From: Deltaproteobacteria bacterium
GTDB lineage: Bacteria; Desulfobacterota; Desulfuromonadia; Desulfuromonadales; Geopsychrobacteraceae
Direction of reading: 5' to 3'
Assembly: GCA_024279255.1 (NCBI GenBank)
Contig: JAJRRT010000066.1
Span: forward strand, 1 to 64,000
Length of the DNA stretch: 64,000 nt
The first letter of the stretch is position 1; each line of letters starts with the position of its first letter. A program made the position numbers and the translations under genes. The notes beneath the pieces were generated by a model. It ran no database searches. It was not told the DNA's origin and saw only the letters and a program-made list of their open reading frames with translations. This document shows positions 19,374 to 28,728 of the stretch, in pieces.

Positions 19374-19427
19374 TTAATTAGATACGCAATAGAGGCCGCT
19401 TTTCAACTAGTAGAATTACGGGTTTTT
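19374..19427 (-). promoter_or_regulatory. Shared promoter block, copy A (efflux operon)
   Basis: Read on the minus strand it holds the box AAAAACCCGTAATTCTACTA (19427 downwards), then TTGAAA, an 18-base gap that includes CCTCTATTGCGTA, and TCTAATTA, consistent with -35 and -10 elements. Closely similar blocks stand upstream of the genes starting at 30441, 36356 and 39078. It is about 170 bases from the TolC-family start. The box carries the short inverted pair GTA-N4-TAC, as LuxR-type regulators often bind. Confidence 0.7.
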
Positions 19428-19545
19428 CAAACAAATTCAGTGTGATAATTGGCTCTCAGTTGATTTCCTTGTAGTATTTAAATACACAACATGGACGTAT
19501 TTTTATGATACTGAAGCCCGACTGAAGCAGAGGACGAAACCTTCA

Positions 19546-20157
19546 ATGTCCGCATTGCTAGCATGTCACGAATGTGACCTTCTAACTCAGCTCCCGCCAC
19601 TTCCTCCACGTGGTGCAGCCTACTGTCCACGTTGCGGCTCAGTTCTCGTACGCTCCAAGCCGAACAGCATTGAGCGGTCTTTGGCACTGACGCTGGCCAG
19701 TTTGATCCTTTTTGCTGTCGCCATCAGCTTCCCCTTTCTAGCGATGAAAACCGGCGGGTTTGAGCAACAGAGCAACCTGGTCACCGGAGTCTGGTTGCTC
19801 TATGCACAGGACATGACGGGGATGGCAACGGTGGTCTTTTTGACCTGCCTGCTCTTCCCATTGCTGCAGATTTCTACCCTGCTCTACATACTGCTGCCGA
19901 TTTATCTGAAGTACCGGGTACCGCATGCAATGCAGACATTTCGCTTCGCCATTAAATTGCAGCCCTGGTGCATGATGGAAGTCTTCATGCTTGGAATCCT
20001 GGTCTCCCTGGTCAAATTGGCCAAACTGGCGGAAATCGTACCAGGCATGTCGCTCTGGGCGTTTGCTCTGTTGATTATCACCTCCGCGGCTCAAGTAACC
20101 GTCCTCAACCCACATGAGGTCTGGGAAGCACTGGAGGTACCCAATGACTCCGATTGA
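19546..20157 (+). CDS. pqiA: PqiA-family membrane protein, first half
   Basis: 203 residues: an N-terminal zinc-ribbon pair (CHECD...CPRCG, residues 6-30) and four membrane segments. E. coli PqiA is about 417 residues and contains two such units; here each unit is its own gene, this one and the next. PqiA works with PqiB and PqiC in moving lipids or other hydrophobic molecules between the inner and outer membranes. The gene overlaps the next by 14 bases. Confidence 0.9.
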   Translation: MSALLACHECDLLTQLPPLPPRGAAYCPRCGSVLVRSKPNSIERSLALTLASLILFAVAISFPFLAMKTGGFEQQSNLVTGVWLLYAQDMTGMATVVFLTCLLFPLLQISTLLYILLPIYLKYRVPHAMQTFRFAIKLQPWCMMEVFMLGILVSLVKLAKLAEIVPGMSLWAFALLIITSAAQVTVLNPHEVWEALEVPNDSD

Positions 20158-20782
20158 GATGACGGCCAAAGGTGCGGGCATGATCAGCTGCAACAGCTGT
20201 CATATGCTTTGTCGGCCACAGCCGCTGAAAAACAACCAAAAACCCTTCTGCCCCCGCTGCGGCGCAGCCTTACATAGCCGCAAAAAGAACAGCCTCTCCC
20301 GCTGCTGGGCACTGGTGATTGCTTCCAGCATCCTTATGATCCCGGCACAGATACTGCCGATCACCATCACTTCGGCACTGGGTCACACCCAGGCTGACAC
20401 AATTGTCAGTGGGGTGATCTATTTCATGCATACCGGCATGTGGCCGATCGCCTTGGTGATCTTCGTTGCCAGCGTCTTCGTTCCCTTTTCCAAACTGTTG
20501 ATCCTGACCCTGTTGATGCTGTCCGTACAGTTGCGCTGGCGCTGGCGCCCACGAGACCGAACCCTTATCTACCGGGTAACGGAAATTGTTGGGCGCTGGT
20601 CGATGGTTGACGTCTATGTGGTCACAATACTGGTTGCCTTGGTCAAACTGGGTGCAGTGGCGACCATTGATGCAGGGCCTGGTGCCGCTTACTTCGCCGG
20701 AGTCGTCATTCTGACCATGTTTGCCGCCGAAAAATTTGATCCGCGACTGATATGGGATGCAATGGAGGATGTGAATGAGTGA
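20144..20782 (+). CDS. pqiA: PqiA-family membrane protein, second half
   Basis: 212 residues from the ATG at 20144, inside the end of the preceding gene; the frame is open back to 20114. It repeats the PqiA plan: CNSCH...CPRCGAAL zinc ribbon (residues 14-42), then four membrane segments, with KLGAVATIDAGPGAAYFA near the end. It overlaps pqiB by eight bases. The split of PqiA into two coupled genes is seen in other bacteria. Confidence 0.9.
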   Translation: MTPIEMTAKGAGMISCNSCHMLCRPQPLKNNQKPFCPRCGAALHSRKKNSLSRCWALVIASSILMIPAQILPITITSALGHTQADTIVSGVIYFMHTGMWPIALVIFVASVFVPFSKLLILTLLMLSVQLRWRWRPRDRTLIYRVTEIVGRWSMVDVYVVTILVALVKLGAVATIDAGPGAAYFAGVVILTMFAAEKFDPRLIWDAMEDVNE

Positions 20783-22475
20783 AGAGAACAATCAGCCGTT
20801 GATATCACAAACGGCTCCAAAAGCTGAGGTGAGGACCAAGCAGGGTCTTCAAGCTGTCTGGCTGATACCGCTGATCGCCCTGGTTATTGGCGGCTGGCTG
20901 GCCTACAAGGCCTTCTCCGAGAAAGGGCCTTTGATCAGCATCAGCTTTTCAACCGCTGATGGATTAGAAGCTGGAAAAACCAAAATCAAATTCAGAGATG
21001 TTGTTGTCGGCGAGGTCGAAGAAATTCTGCTGTCTGAATCATTGGACGGGGTTGTCGTGCTGGCCCGGATGAACAAGGCCGCAAAACCTTATTTGACTGA
21101 CAAAACACGCTTCTGGGTGGTCAGGGCCAGAATCTCCGCAGGGGAGGTTTCAGGTCTGGGGACGCTTTTATCTGGTGCCTACATAGGGATTGATCCGATT
21201 TTAGATGGAGCGCGAACGAAAAGTTTCACTGGTCTGAGCAAGCAGCCCCTGGTCACGGCGAATGTCCCCGGCCAGCACTATATGTTACGCACATCAACCC
21301 TCGGCTCGTTAAATCTCGGCTCACCAATTTATTATCGACAAATCAAAGTCGGTGAGGTGGTCGATTACGATTTCAGTCAAAGTGGTGAAGCCGTTGATGT
21401 CAAAATATTCATCCACGCACCGCACCATGAGCGTGTCAACTCAGCCACCAGATTCTGGAATGCCAGCGGGATCGATTTCAAGCTTGATAGCACTGGCATC
21501 AAGGTCGATACCCAATCATTGGTCTCGATCCTTCAGGGGGGGATCGCTTTTGATATGTTGCCCAGCCTGGCGGCAGAAACAGAAGTTTCTGACAACTTCC
21601 AATTTCTACTTCATCCTAACCGTGAGGCCGCCACAAAGAAAAACTACGCCATCAAGACCTATTACTTAATGTATTTCAATCAATCGGTGCGCGGTCTGGT
21701 TGCGGGTGCCCCGGTGGAATTCCGTGGTATCCCGATTGGGGAAGTTGTCGATTACAAATTGGTCCTTGATACCGACAGTCAGGAAGCGCGCATCCCGGTC
21801 CTAGTGATGATTGAACCAGAGCGCTTGGAACTATGGACCCAAGGCCAGAAAGTTGATTACCGAACTACACTAAAAGAAAAAACGGGCAGTCAGTTGCGCC
21901 CTATGCAGGAGAAGTTGCTCAAGCATGGCATGCGCGCCCAGTTGAAAACCGGCAATCTTCTGACCGGACAGCTTTACGTCGACATCGACATTTACCCCGA
22001 AGCGGAACCGATACTGGTTACCTATGAAAAGGATTATCCCATCTTCCCCACCGTTCCAGCCCCATTAGGACAGATTGCCGAAGATGTCAGCAGCATTTTG
22101 AAAAAAATCGATGCCATTCCCTTCCAAGAATTGGGTGTAAATCTGAACGAAACAATTATCACCCTCAAATCGACCCTGCAGGAATACAAAAAAGTTGCAG
22201 GCAACGTCAATCAGCAGGTTATTCCTCACTTTGGTCAAGCGCTAGCCAACATCAATAAACAGATCCTGCCGAACTTGAATCAAACGATGGAAGATCTCCA
22301 GGATACAATGGCTGGACTCAAAAAAACTGTCGGAAAAGATTCAGCACTCAATTTTAAGACCCAGCAAATTCTGGATGAGCTCACCGGAGCGATCCGCTCT
22401 ATAAGGTCGGTTGCGGACCAACTGGATCGCAATCCACGGGCGCTTATTTTTGGCCGAGGAGAATCAAAACAATGA
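20775..22475 (+). CDS. pqiB: PqiB-type MlaD-domain protein
   Basis: 566 residues: one N-terminal membrane anchor (LIPLIALVIGGWLAYKAF, about 29-46) and then three MCE/MlaD repeats (starting around residues 55, 170 and 300), followed by a long helical tail (about 440-545). MCE proteins of this kind form hexameric tubes across the periplasm for lipid transport. Gene order pqiA-pqiA-pqiB-pqiC and the four-base overlaps support a single operon. Confidence 0.93.
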   Translation: MSEENNQPLISQTAPKAEVRTKQGLQAVWLIPLIALVIGGWLAYKAFSEKGPLISISFSTADGLEAGKTKIKFRDVVVGEVEEILLSESLDGVVVLARMNKAAKPYLTDKTRFWVVRARISAGEVSGLGTLLSGAYIGIDPILDGARTKSFTGLSKQPLVTANVPGQHYMLRTSTLGSLNLGSPIYYRQIKVGEVVDYDFSQSGEAVDVKIFIHAPHHERVNSATRFWNASGIDFKLDSTGIKVDTQSLVSILQGGIAFDMLPSLAAETEVSDNFQFLLHPNREAATKKNYAIKTYYLMYFNQSVRGLVAGAPVEFRGIPIGEVVDYKLVLDTDSQEARIPVLVMIEPERLELWTQGQKVDYRTTLKEKTGSQLRPMQEKLLKHGMRAQLKTGNLLTGQLYVDIDIYPEAEPILVTYEKDYPIFPTVPAPLGQIAEDVSSILKKIDAIPFQELGVNLNETIITLKSTLQEYKKVAGNVNQQVIPHFGQALANINKQILPNLNQTMEDLQDTMAGLKKTVGKDSALNFKTQQILDELTGAIRSIRSVADQLDRNPRALIFGRGESKQ

Positions 22476-23080
22476 GATGCCTGCGCTCTATCAAGATTAT
22501 TACTGCCGCATCACTACTTGCGTTACTCACCAGCTGCAGTGGCCCACAACCGACAATGCACTTTTATCAATTGGCTCCAACAGCGCTACCCACAGCGTCA
22601 GCCGCAGAGAAGTTTCCAGATCTGGCCCTTGGAGTCGGTCCGGTCACCATTCCGGAAATGCTCAAGCGCCAGGAGATCGTTATTCGTGGGGAAGGAAATC
22701 AATATCACTTAGCCGATCTGCACCGCTGGGCAGGCTTGCTAGAAAAAGACATAACCAGGGTGATCATCGAAAATCTTGGCAACCAGCTCGGCACAGAGCA
22801 GGTCATCAGCTATCCTTGGAGCTCATACTTCGACCCGGATTATCGGATTGTCATTGAGATCCTGAACATGACGGGGCAACCGGGAGATCTGGTGACATTG
22901 AGGGCCGGTTGGACAATCGTGGATCGTTCTGGCGAACAAATACTCGTCAGAAAAATAAGTGAATTCCAGCAACAGTCCAGCGATCAGAGTTTCAACTCAC
23001 TAGTCGAAGCAGAGAACCAGTCAATCGCCCTGCTTTGCCAGGAAATCAGCAATGCACTCAAAATGCTTGATAAACAATAA
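22472..23080 (+). CDS. pqiC: PqiC-type outer-membrane lipoprotein
   Basis: 202 residues. The lipoprotein signal ends LLTSCSGPQ, and the rest matches the ABC-type transport auxiliary lipoprotein family (LGVGPVTIPEMLKRQEIVIR near residue 50, then HLADLHRWAGLLEKDI). It overlaps pqiB by four bases. PqiC is thought to dock the PqiB tube to the outer membrane. Only six bases separate it from the next gene, so the partner-switching module may share its transcript. Confidence 0.88.
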   Translation: MRCLRSIKIITAASLLALLTSCSGPQPTMHFYQLAPTALPTASAAEKFPDLALGVGPVTIPEMLKRQEIVIRGEGNQYHLADLHRWAGLLEKDITRVIIENLGNQLGTEQVISYPWSSYFDPDYRIVIEILNMTGQPGDLVTLRAGWTIVDRSGEQILVRKISEFQQQSSDQSFNSLVEAENQSIALLCQEISNALKMLDKQ

Positions 23081-23086
23081 ATCGTC

Positions 23087-23515
23087 ATGACCCCGAGAAC
23101 AGAGATGAAACTGACCGACGAATTCGAAGCACAGATTGAAAACCTTGAGCAGGTTAACGATTTTCTTGTCAGAGGTTTGGACAAAGACATTCTCAGACAG
23201 ACTGTGCTTTTTGATCTTAAACTAGCCATTGAGGAAATCTTTACCAATATCGTCAGGCACGGGCTAAAGAAGGAGCAAATTGCCACAGTTACTATTCAGT
23301 TGAGGGTTGACGAAGAATCAGTCCAGGTAGAGATCTGCGACACCGGTAAAGCGTTCAATCCGTTGACCACTGCCGATCCCGATCTTGATGTCCCCCTCGA
23401 AGAGAGAAAGCTGGGTGGGATGGGCATCTTTCTGGTGAAGCAATTGATGGATCATGTGAACTATCGCAGGGTTGAAAACATAAACATTTTGACGCTAAGA
23501 AAAAACATCGACTAA
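23087..23515 (+). CDS. Anti-sigma regulatory factor-like serine kinase (RsbW type)
   Basis: 142 residues with a GHKL/HATPase fold: N-box LAIEEIFTNIVRHG near residue 47, then ICDTGKAFNP near 85, and GGMGIFLVKQLMD near 108. RsbW-type proteins bind a sigma factor or other target and phosphorylate a STAS partner, which here is the next gene. A second ATG lies at 23105. No sigma factor gene is nearby, so the output of this switch is unknown. Confidence 0.85.
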   Translation: MTPRTEMKLTDEFEAQIENLEQVNDFLVRGLDKDILRQTVLFDLKLAIEEIFTNIVRHGLKKEQIATVTIQLRVDEESVQVEICDTGKAFNPLTTADPDLDVPLEERKLGGMGIFLVKQLMDHVNYRRVENINILTLRKNID

Positions 23516-23536
23516 CAAAATAACTAGGAGGAAGGC

Positions 23537-23905
23537 ATGTCACTATCAATCAATCGTTCTGTCAGGTCACCAAGTATTCTCACTCTCTCTGTCGCGGGCT
23601 CTCTTGATGCAAATACCTCCTCGCGACTTGAAGTTGAGGTAAAAGAGGTGTTGAAGGGTACGACAAGAAGTCTGATATTTGATTTTGAATCATTGGAATT
23701 CATCAGTAGTGCCGGTATTCGAGTCGTTCTGATGGCGCAAAAAAAGTTAAAGCTAAAGGGCGGTTCCATCATAGTGTTAAAGATGCAGCCACAAATCCGT
23801 AAAGTATTCGAAATCATCAAAGCCTTGCCGAATGCGACTGTGTTCAGCAGTGTGGAAGAGCTTGATGATTACCTTGCTGAGATGCAGAACAAATTTCAAG
23901 AATGA
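23537..23905 (+). CDS. STAS-domain anti-sigma factor antagonist (RsbV type)
   Basis: 122 residues, single STAS domain. The motif SLIFDFESLEFISSAGIRVV (about residues 43-62) contains the serine normally phosphorylated by the kinase partner. The start follows AGGAGG. With the upstream HATPase gene and the downstream RsbU-like phosphatase it forms a partner-switching set: kinase phosphorylates STAS, phosphatase removes the phosphate, and free STAS frees the kinase's target. Confidence 0.92.
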   Translation: MSLSINRSVRSPSILTLSVAGSLDANTSSRLEVEVKEVLKGTTRSLIFDFESLEFISSAGIRVVLMAQKKLKLKGGSIIVLKMQPQIRKVFEIIKALPNATVFSSVEELDDYLAEMQNKFQE

Positions 23906-23968
23906 TAAGCTCATATTCCGACAGCCGGTCGAGTTCTACAGGCAGGCTGGCAGGAGTGCGATTTCATA

Positions 23969-25036
23969 ATGGAGAATAAAATGGCCCGTCGTTTTCTGAC
24001 CTGTATTTTCCTGTTATCACTGTTGATTCAAGGCTGTGCTCAGCAAATGGCACAACAGAGCCCTCCCCTCGCGACCCTAGCTCCCACTGCAACAATCATG
24101 TCGAGTTCAACCGCCGGCACTTCCAGTCTATCGCTGCCGGAACTGTTCAACAAAGTCAGTTCTTCGGTCGTAGTGATTCAAACTGTCGAGAAAAAACTCT
24201 CGAACAAACTGAATAAAGGCAAAGCAAAGCTGGAAAGTGTCTATGGCCTTGGTTCCGGAGTTTTAATCAGTGCCGACGGTAAAGTTCTGACCGCTGCCCA
24301 TGTTGTGCATAGTGCAGATGTGGTTTCGGTCAAGTTTCAAAACGGCGAACAGGTTGCTGCCCGGGTGATTGGTTCTGCCCCTGCCGCCGATGTTTCACTG
24401 TTACAACTGGAAACGGTCCCCCAAGGGTACATGGCAGCCGTACTGGGCGATTCGGACAAGGTGCGGGTCGGGGAGAGGATCATGGTCATTGGTGCCCCTT
24501 ACGGCCTCTCAAAAACCATGACTGCCGGGTATATCAGCGGCAAAATGATTCCCAAAGATCAAAACTTCGGTTCCCAGCAAATGGAAGTTTTTCAATCAGA
24601 TGCTGCGGTCAATACCGGCAATTCCGGCGGACCAATGTTCAATATGCAGGGCGAAGTCATCGGCGTTGTCAGTTCGATCCTCTCTCGCTCTGGAGGCTTC
24701 GAAGGGATCAGCTTTGCAATCACCGCTAACACCGCCAAAAAACTCCTCCTCGACCAACCGAGCTACTGGCTTGGTATCGACGCTGTAATTCTTTCTCAAG
24801 TTTTGGCTCAGGTCCTCAATGTCCCTGGTGAATCGGGGATATTGATCCAAAGAATCGCCGAGGGATCAATTGGCGATCAAATGAGTCTAAAACCTGGGGT
24901 TATTCCGATAACTGTCGCCAAACAGGAGATTATTGCTGGAGGAGATATCATCGTCGAAATACTTGGAGTGCCCGTTCCGAGCGACCCGGAAAAATTGAAG
25001 GCCTATCTTGATGAGGTGCGTAAAAAGTTCCGTTAA
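23969..25036 (+). CDS. Secreted trypsin-like serine protease, lipoprotein
   Basis: 355 residues. A lipoprotein-like signal ends LLIQGCAQQ, followed by a Ser/Thr-rich linker and an HtrA-type trypsin domain. The catalytic triad is visible: His in LTAAHVVHS near residue 111, Asp in PAADVSLLQL near 141, and Ser in NTGNSGGPM near 216. The C-terminal part (about 265-355) looks like a PDZ domain that ends earlier than usual. After the TAA stop the same frame continues for 25 codons (25037-25114), with a PDZ-like ending (KALRNGKFIELGTTIK). It lies between the STAS and phosphatase genes. Confidence 0.85.
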   Translation: MENKMARRFLTCIFLLSLLIQGCAQQMAQQSPPLATLAPTATIMSSSTAGTSSLSLPELFNKVSSSVVVIQTVEKKLSNKLNKGKAKLESVYGLGSGVLISADGKVLTAAHVVHSADVVSVKFQNGEQVAARVIGSAPAADVSLLQLETVPQGYMAAVLGDSDKVRVGERIMVIGAPYGLSKTMTAGYISGKMIPKDQNFGSQQMEVFQSDAAVNTGNSGGPMFNMQGEVIGVVSSILSRSGGFEGISFAITANTAKKLLLDQPSYWLGIDAVILSQVLAQVLNVPGESGILIQRIAEGSIGDQMSLKPGVIPITVAKQEIIAGGDIIVEILGVPVPSDPEKLKAYLDEVRKKFR

Positions 25037-25127
25037 ATGAAATCGCAAGAAAAATTCACCGTCAAAGCATTAAGAAATGGCAAGTTCATCGAACTAGGGA
25101 CAACAATCAAATAGCGGAAAGAAACCT

Positions 25128-27041
25128 ATGAGCTTTCGTCGCAAACTACTGATTCTGCTTTTGGTGATCGCTCTGGTGCCCCTGCTGATCAATGGTCTGT
25201 TGCATCGAACTACGATGAGACGGATCAGTCAACAGTTGACTACCGATACCAGAGAGGCTCTGCAGAAAAATGCGACCAATCAACTGCTGACCCTGGTTAA
25301 TCATCAATCGTTACTGTTAAAAAGAGATCGCATCTTTATCTTGCAGTCGATTTTAGCTCAAGCACGGGATGTTGAAAATCTACTTGCCAATCAGAACTCA
25401 CCAACCGATGCCGAATTGGAAGAGGCTTATCTCGCGGTTCAACGCCTTAGGCCAGATCTCTTTCTTTGGCATGCAACATTTTTAGATTCGGGGCAGAATT
25501 CGGTTTTCCCAAGAGAAGCATTGTCGGCAAACGAACAGGCCGTTTGGCGCAATAAAACCAAACGGACGAAAACAATCGACTGGCAACTCGACTTCGTAAA
25601 CTCACATCTGCAGATCACTTTTTTTAGCCCTGTACGTTCCCCTGACGGAGAGCTTGCAGGTATCACGTCATTCGGACTCGACTACCAACAACTTTTCAGA
25701 GATTGGCAACTACCACATCCTTGGCAGGAACAGAGCAGACTGTTTGTCGCCTCAATCGGTCCAGCTACCAGCACAAGTCAAAAAAAACTAAACATACTGC
25801 TGGAGATCGTTGATCAAAGCACGGAACAAACTTCAGTCATTAGTCCAGAAAAACTGTTTCAATCTATGGCGTCAATTTCATCGATAAACACATTGATCGA
25901 GAAGGCAGAACCGAACAGATCTGGTTTTCTAACGACTGAGTTCGACAACAAAGAAACAATCTGGATTTATGCAACTTCGGCAAACGGAGAACCCTTTCCG
26001 CTTTTGCTTGTCCCACGCAAACTCGTTTCTTTACCAGCAAACCAAGCCGCTGATTATGTTGAAGATCAATTTATCAGCGGTTTAAAACTGACCGCCCTCC
26101 TCTCCTTTGGTGTTTTACTCTGGGCAATAATCACGGCGATATTCCGCGCCAGAGCGGTTACCAAACCATTAGCAGATTTAGCTCAGGCCGGAGAGCTGTT
26201 GTCACAAGGCGATTTCTCTGCTCATGTCAATATCAGCAGCAATGACGAGTTTGAGGAGTTGGGCAAAACCTTTAACCGCATCGGTCCGCAACTCCGGGAA
26301 CGGCAGGAGATCAAGCAGGCCCTTGCCGTCGCCCGGGATATCCAACTTCGGATTCTGCCGGCTTCAGTGCCTATTCTGGACAATTTCGAGATTGCCGCCA
26401 GACTTGACTACTGCGATGAAACCGGCGGCGACTACTACGATTTCATCAAGACTGATTCTGGCAAATGGGGTCTGGCAGTCGGGGATGTGGTCGGTCACGG
26501 GGTGGGGGCGGCCCTGCTGATGACCTCTGCAGCCGGTATCCTGCACGCAGCCATCGCCAGCGGACAGGAAAATCTGGAAACCCTTTTTTCCAGCTTGAAT
26601 ACTTTTCTCGAAAAAGATGTCGGCGACACCCGCTTCATGACCCTTTTCTTTGGCTTACTCGATCCCACCGCCGGTACGCTGCACTGGCTTTCCGCCGGAC
26701 ACGGCCCGATGCTCCTATATCGAGCCGCTACCAAATCAGTAGAGGAATTGCCAGCCACAACCATGCCTTTGGGAGTCATGGATGATGTTGAATTCAAGCC
26801 GATACACGAAGAAACCTTTTCAAGCGGAGATATGCTGGCTATCGGGACTGACGGAATCTGGGAAACCAGCAACCCTTCCGGCGAGATGTTCGGCATCGAG
26901 CGGTTTGGTCGACTCTTAACCGAGCAGGCGCAACAGTCGGCCGACAAGATTGTTTCCGAGATTCTGCTTGCGGTGGAAGAGTTCCGCGGTGAAGCTGCCA
27001 AAGATGATGATGTGACCCTGATCCTTCTAAAAGCAAAGTGA
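25128..27041 (+). CDS. RsbU-like PP2C phosphatase with membrane sensor and HAMP
   Basis: 637 residues: N-terminal membrane segment (about 7-26), periplasmic sensor region (27-315), second membrane segment (about 322-345), HAMP (about 345-400), then a SpoIIE/PP2C phosphatase domain. Metal-binding motifs include ETGGDYYDF near 437, GDVVGHGVGAALLM near 457, and GTDGIW near 578. It would dephosphorylate the STAS protein in response to an external signal. Same-strand neighbour of the protease and the AlbA fusion. Confidence 0.92.
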   Translation: MSFRRKLLILLLVIALVPLLINGLLHRTTMRRISQQLTTDTREALQKNATNQLLTLVNHQSLLLKRDRIFILQSILAQARDVENLLANQNSPTDAELEEAYLAVQRLRPDLFLWHATFLDSGQNSVFPREALSANEQAVWRNKTKRTKTIDWQLDFVNSHLQITFFSPVRSPDGELAGITSFGLDYQQLFRDWQLPHPWQEQSRLFVASIGPATSTSQKKLNILLEIVDQSTEQTSVISPEKLFQSMASISSINTLIEKAEPNRSGFLTTEFDNKETIWIYATSANGEPFPLLLVPRKLVSLPANQAADYVEDQFISGLKLTALLSFGVLLWAIITAIFRARAVTKPLADLAQAGELLSQGDFSAHVNISSNDEFEELGKTFNRIGPQLRERQEIKQALAVARDIQLRILPASVPILDNFEIAARLDYCDETGGDYYDFIKTDSGKWGLAVGDVVGHGVGAALLMTSAAGILHAAIASGQENLETLFSSLNTFLEKDVGDTRFMTLFFGLLDPTAGTLHWLSAGHGPMLLYRAATKSVEELPATTMPLGVMDDVEFKPIHEETFSSGDMLAIGTDGIWETSNPSGEMFGIERFGRLLTEQAQQSADKIVSEILLAVEEFRGEAAKDDDVTLILLKAK

Positions 27042-27051
27042 ATATTGACCG

Positions 27052-28668
27052 ATGAAGACGTTGCCACCTGCTCAATTCAGATTATTGCGCGATCTGTTGC
27101 TGATTGTCCTGACAGTCGCCGGGTTGATTGTTCTGCTGGGAATATACATCGGTAATACGAGCCGCAAGGAGTATTCTGAAACAATCATTGCCCATGCGAG
27201 TGAAAAGGTTGCGACCGATTTTGAATACAGGCTCGAACCTTTTAACAAAAGCTTGAGCGTTCTGCAAAAATGGGGTTTGAGTGAACTCTCAACCTCTGGC
27301 AAGGCCAGAACTCTCAATACAGAACTATTAAATGTCCGCCTGATTCCAATTCTGGAAAGCCTGGGTCAGCAAATTTTCTTTCATCTAGCAACCTCCCATG
27401 GGACAGAATACCTTCTCTACCGCAAAGATCGGACCTGGCTAACCCGATCAGTCAATATTGCGGAATGGGGAACTCTGCAAAAATGGCAACGCTGGGAGCC
27501 ATCAGGCAAACTCCTCGATGAATGGTGGATTGATGAAAGTTATGACCCACGCAAAGAACTCTGGTATCAGACGGCATTGACCTCGGGAACTCAGCAACCT
27601 GTCTGGACGGAGCCCCTTGTTCATCCCCTGAATCGACAACCTGGCATCTCCGGTGTCATCCAATGGCAGCGTGATGACACTCACTATGTCGTCGCCATAG
27701 ATATCCCCATGAGAGAGATTCATCGAATAATTTCACAGCTTAAAACCACCGACAATGGCCTGTCTTTCATCGTAACAACCGACGGCCAGGTGCTCTCCCC
27801 CGGTTTCCCGGATCAAATCCCTGTCGAGGATGACCAGCTCTTCATCGCCCCCTCCAAGGTGGCGAACCCGGTCATCGCAGCAGCTGTTTCAGCTAGGAAA
27901 CAGCAAATGACCCGTCCTGATAAACCCTATTTCTTTCGCGTCGCGGGTAAGGGCTGGTGGGCTGGCTTCAAGCCACTGGGACAGAAACAACAACCTCTTT
28001 TCTGGGCAGGCATTGCAATTCCGGAAACTGACTTTTTAGGGGATGTGAGCCAACGGCGCTCCCTCTTGATCAGTATATTGGCGCTGGTTGTCATTTTGGG
28101 AGGGTTACTGACTTTCATGATTGTTCGTCGACACAGCAAAACCCTTCAATCTCACCAGCAACCAATTCTAGATACAACCCAGCTTTCGAATCAGTTAGCG
28201 GAGATGATTAAGCAGGGAGAAGGCTATCGGCAAGAATTCAAATCGACCATGCGCCACAACTTGAGAGAGAACAAACCAGATAAAGGCATTGAATTGGCCT
28301 GGCTGAAAACAGTTGTCGGTTTTTTGAACAGTGATGGCGGAACGCTATTTCTCGGTATCGCCGATGATGGCAATATCCTCGGACTTGAGGCTGACAACTT
28401 TGCCAACGAAGATAAGTGCCGCCTGCATTTTAAAAATCTTCTCGGACAACATATCGGTCTCGAATATTCGTGCTATATCCATCTGGACCTCGTCAGCCAT
28501 GCGCATAAACAGATCGCCCTGGTCCAATGCGAAAAATCCCAGACGCCGGTCTTTCTGAAAAGCAAGAATGACGAAGAGTTCTATATCCGCAGTGGCCCTT
28601 CCAGCACCAAATTAACCGGCAGCAAATTGTTGAAATATTTAGAACAGAGCAAGTCAGTGACAAACTAA
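27052..28668 (+). CDS. Membrane sensor fused to Schlafen/AlbA_2-type domain
   Basis: 538 residues: TM near 16-36, extracellular dCache-like sensor (about 37-330), second TM (about 337-358), then a cytoplasmic AlbA_2/Schlafen-type domain (about 385-525). In that domain REFKSTMRHN, FLNSDGGTLFLGIADDGNI and ENLLG-like RLHFKNLLGQHI are visible; AlbA_2 domains usually sit in transcription regulators or RNA-linked proteins, rarely behind a periplasmic sensor. The start lies 10 bases after the phosphatase stop, so it is probably co-expressed. The function is not known; nucleic-acid binding is inferred. Confidence 0.8.
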   Translation: MKTLPPAQFRLLRDLLLIVLTVAGLIVLLGIYIGNTSRKEYSETIIAHASEKVATDFEYRLEPFNKSLSVLQKWGLSELSTSGKARTLNTELLNVRLIPILESLGQQIFFHLATSHGTEYLLYRKDRTWLTRSVNIAEWGTLQKWQRWEPSGKLLDEWWIDESYDPRKELWYQTALTSGTQQPVWTEPLVHPLNRQPGISGVIQWQRDDTHYVVAIDIPMREIHRIISQLKTTDNGLSFIVTTDGQVLSPGFPDQIPVEDDQLFIAPSKVANPVIAAAVSARKQQMTRPDKPYFFRVAGKGWWAGFKPLGQKQQPLFWAGIAIPETDFLGDVSQRRSLLISILALVVILGGLLTFMIVRRHSKTLQSHQQPILDTTQLSNQLAEMIKQGEGYRQEFKSTMRHNLRENKPDKGIELAWLKTVVGFLNSDGGTLFLGIADDGNILGLEADNFANEDKCRLHFKNLLGQHIGLEYSCYIHLDLVSHAHKQIALVQCEKSQTPVFLKSKNDEEFYIRSGPSSTKLTGSKLLKYLEQSKSVTN

Positions 28669-28728
28669 CCCGCAGATGAAAACGGCAGGAAACAGCCTTG
28701 TCTTACTGAATAGAAATGAGCCGAGTGC

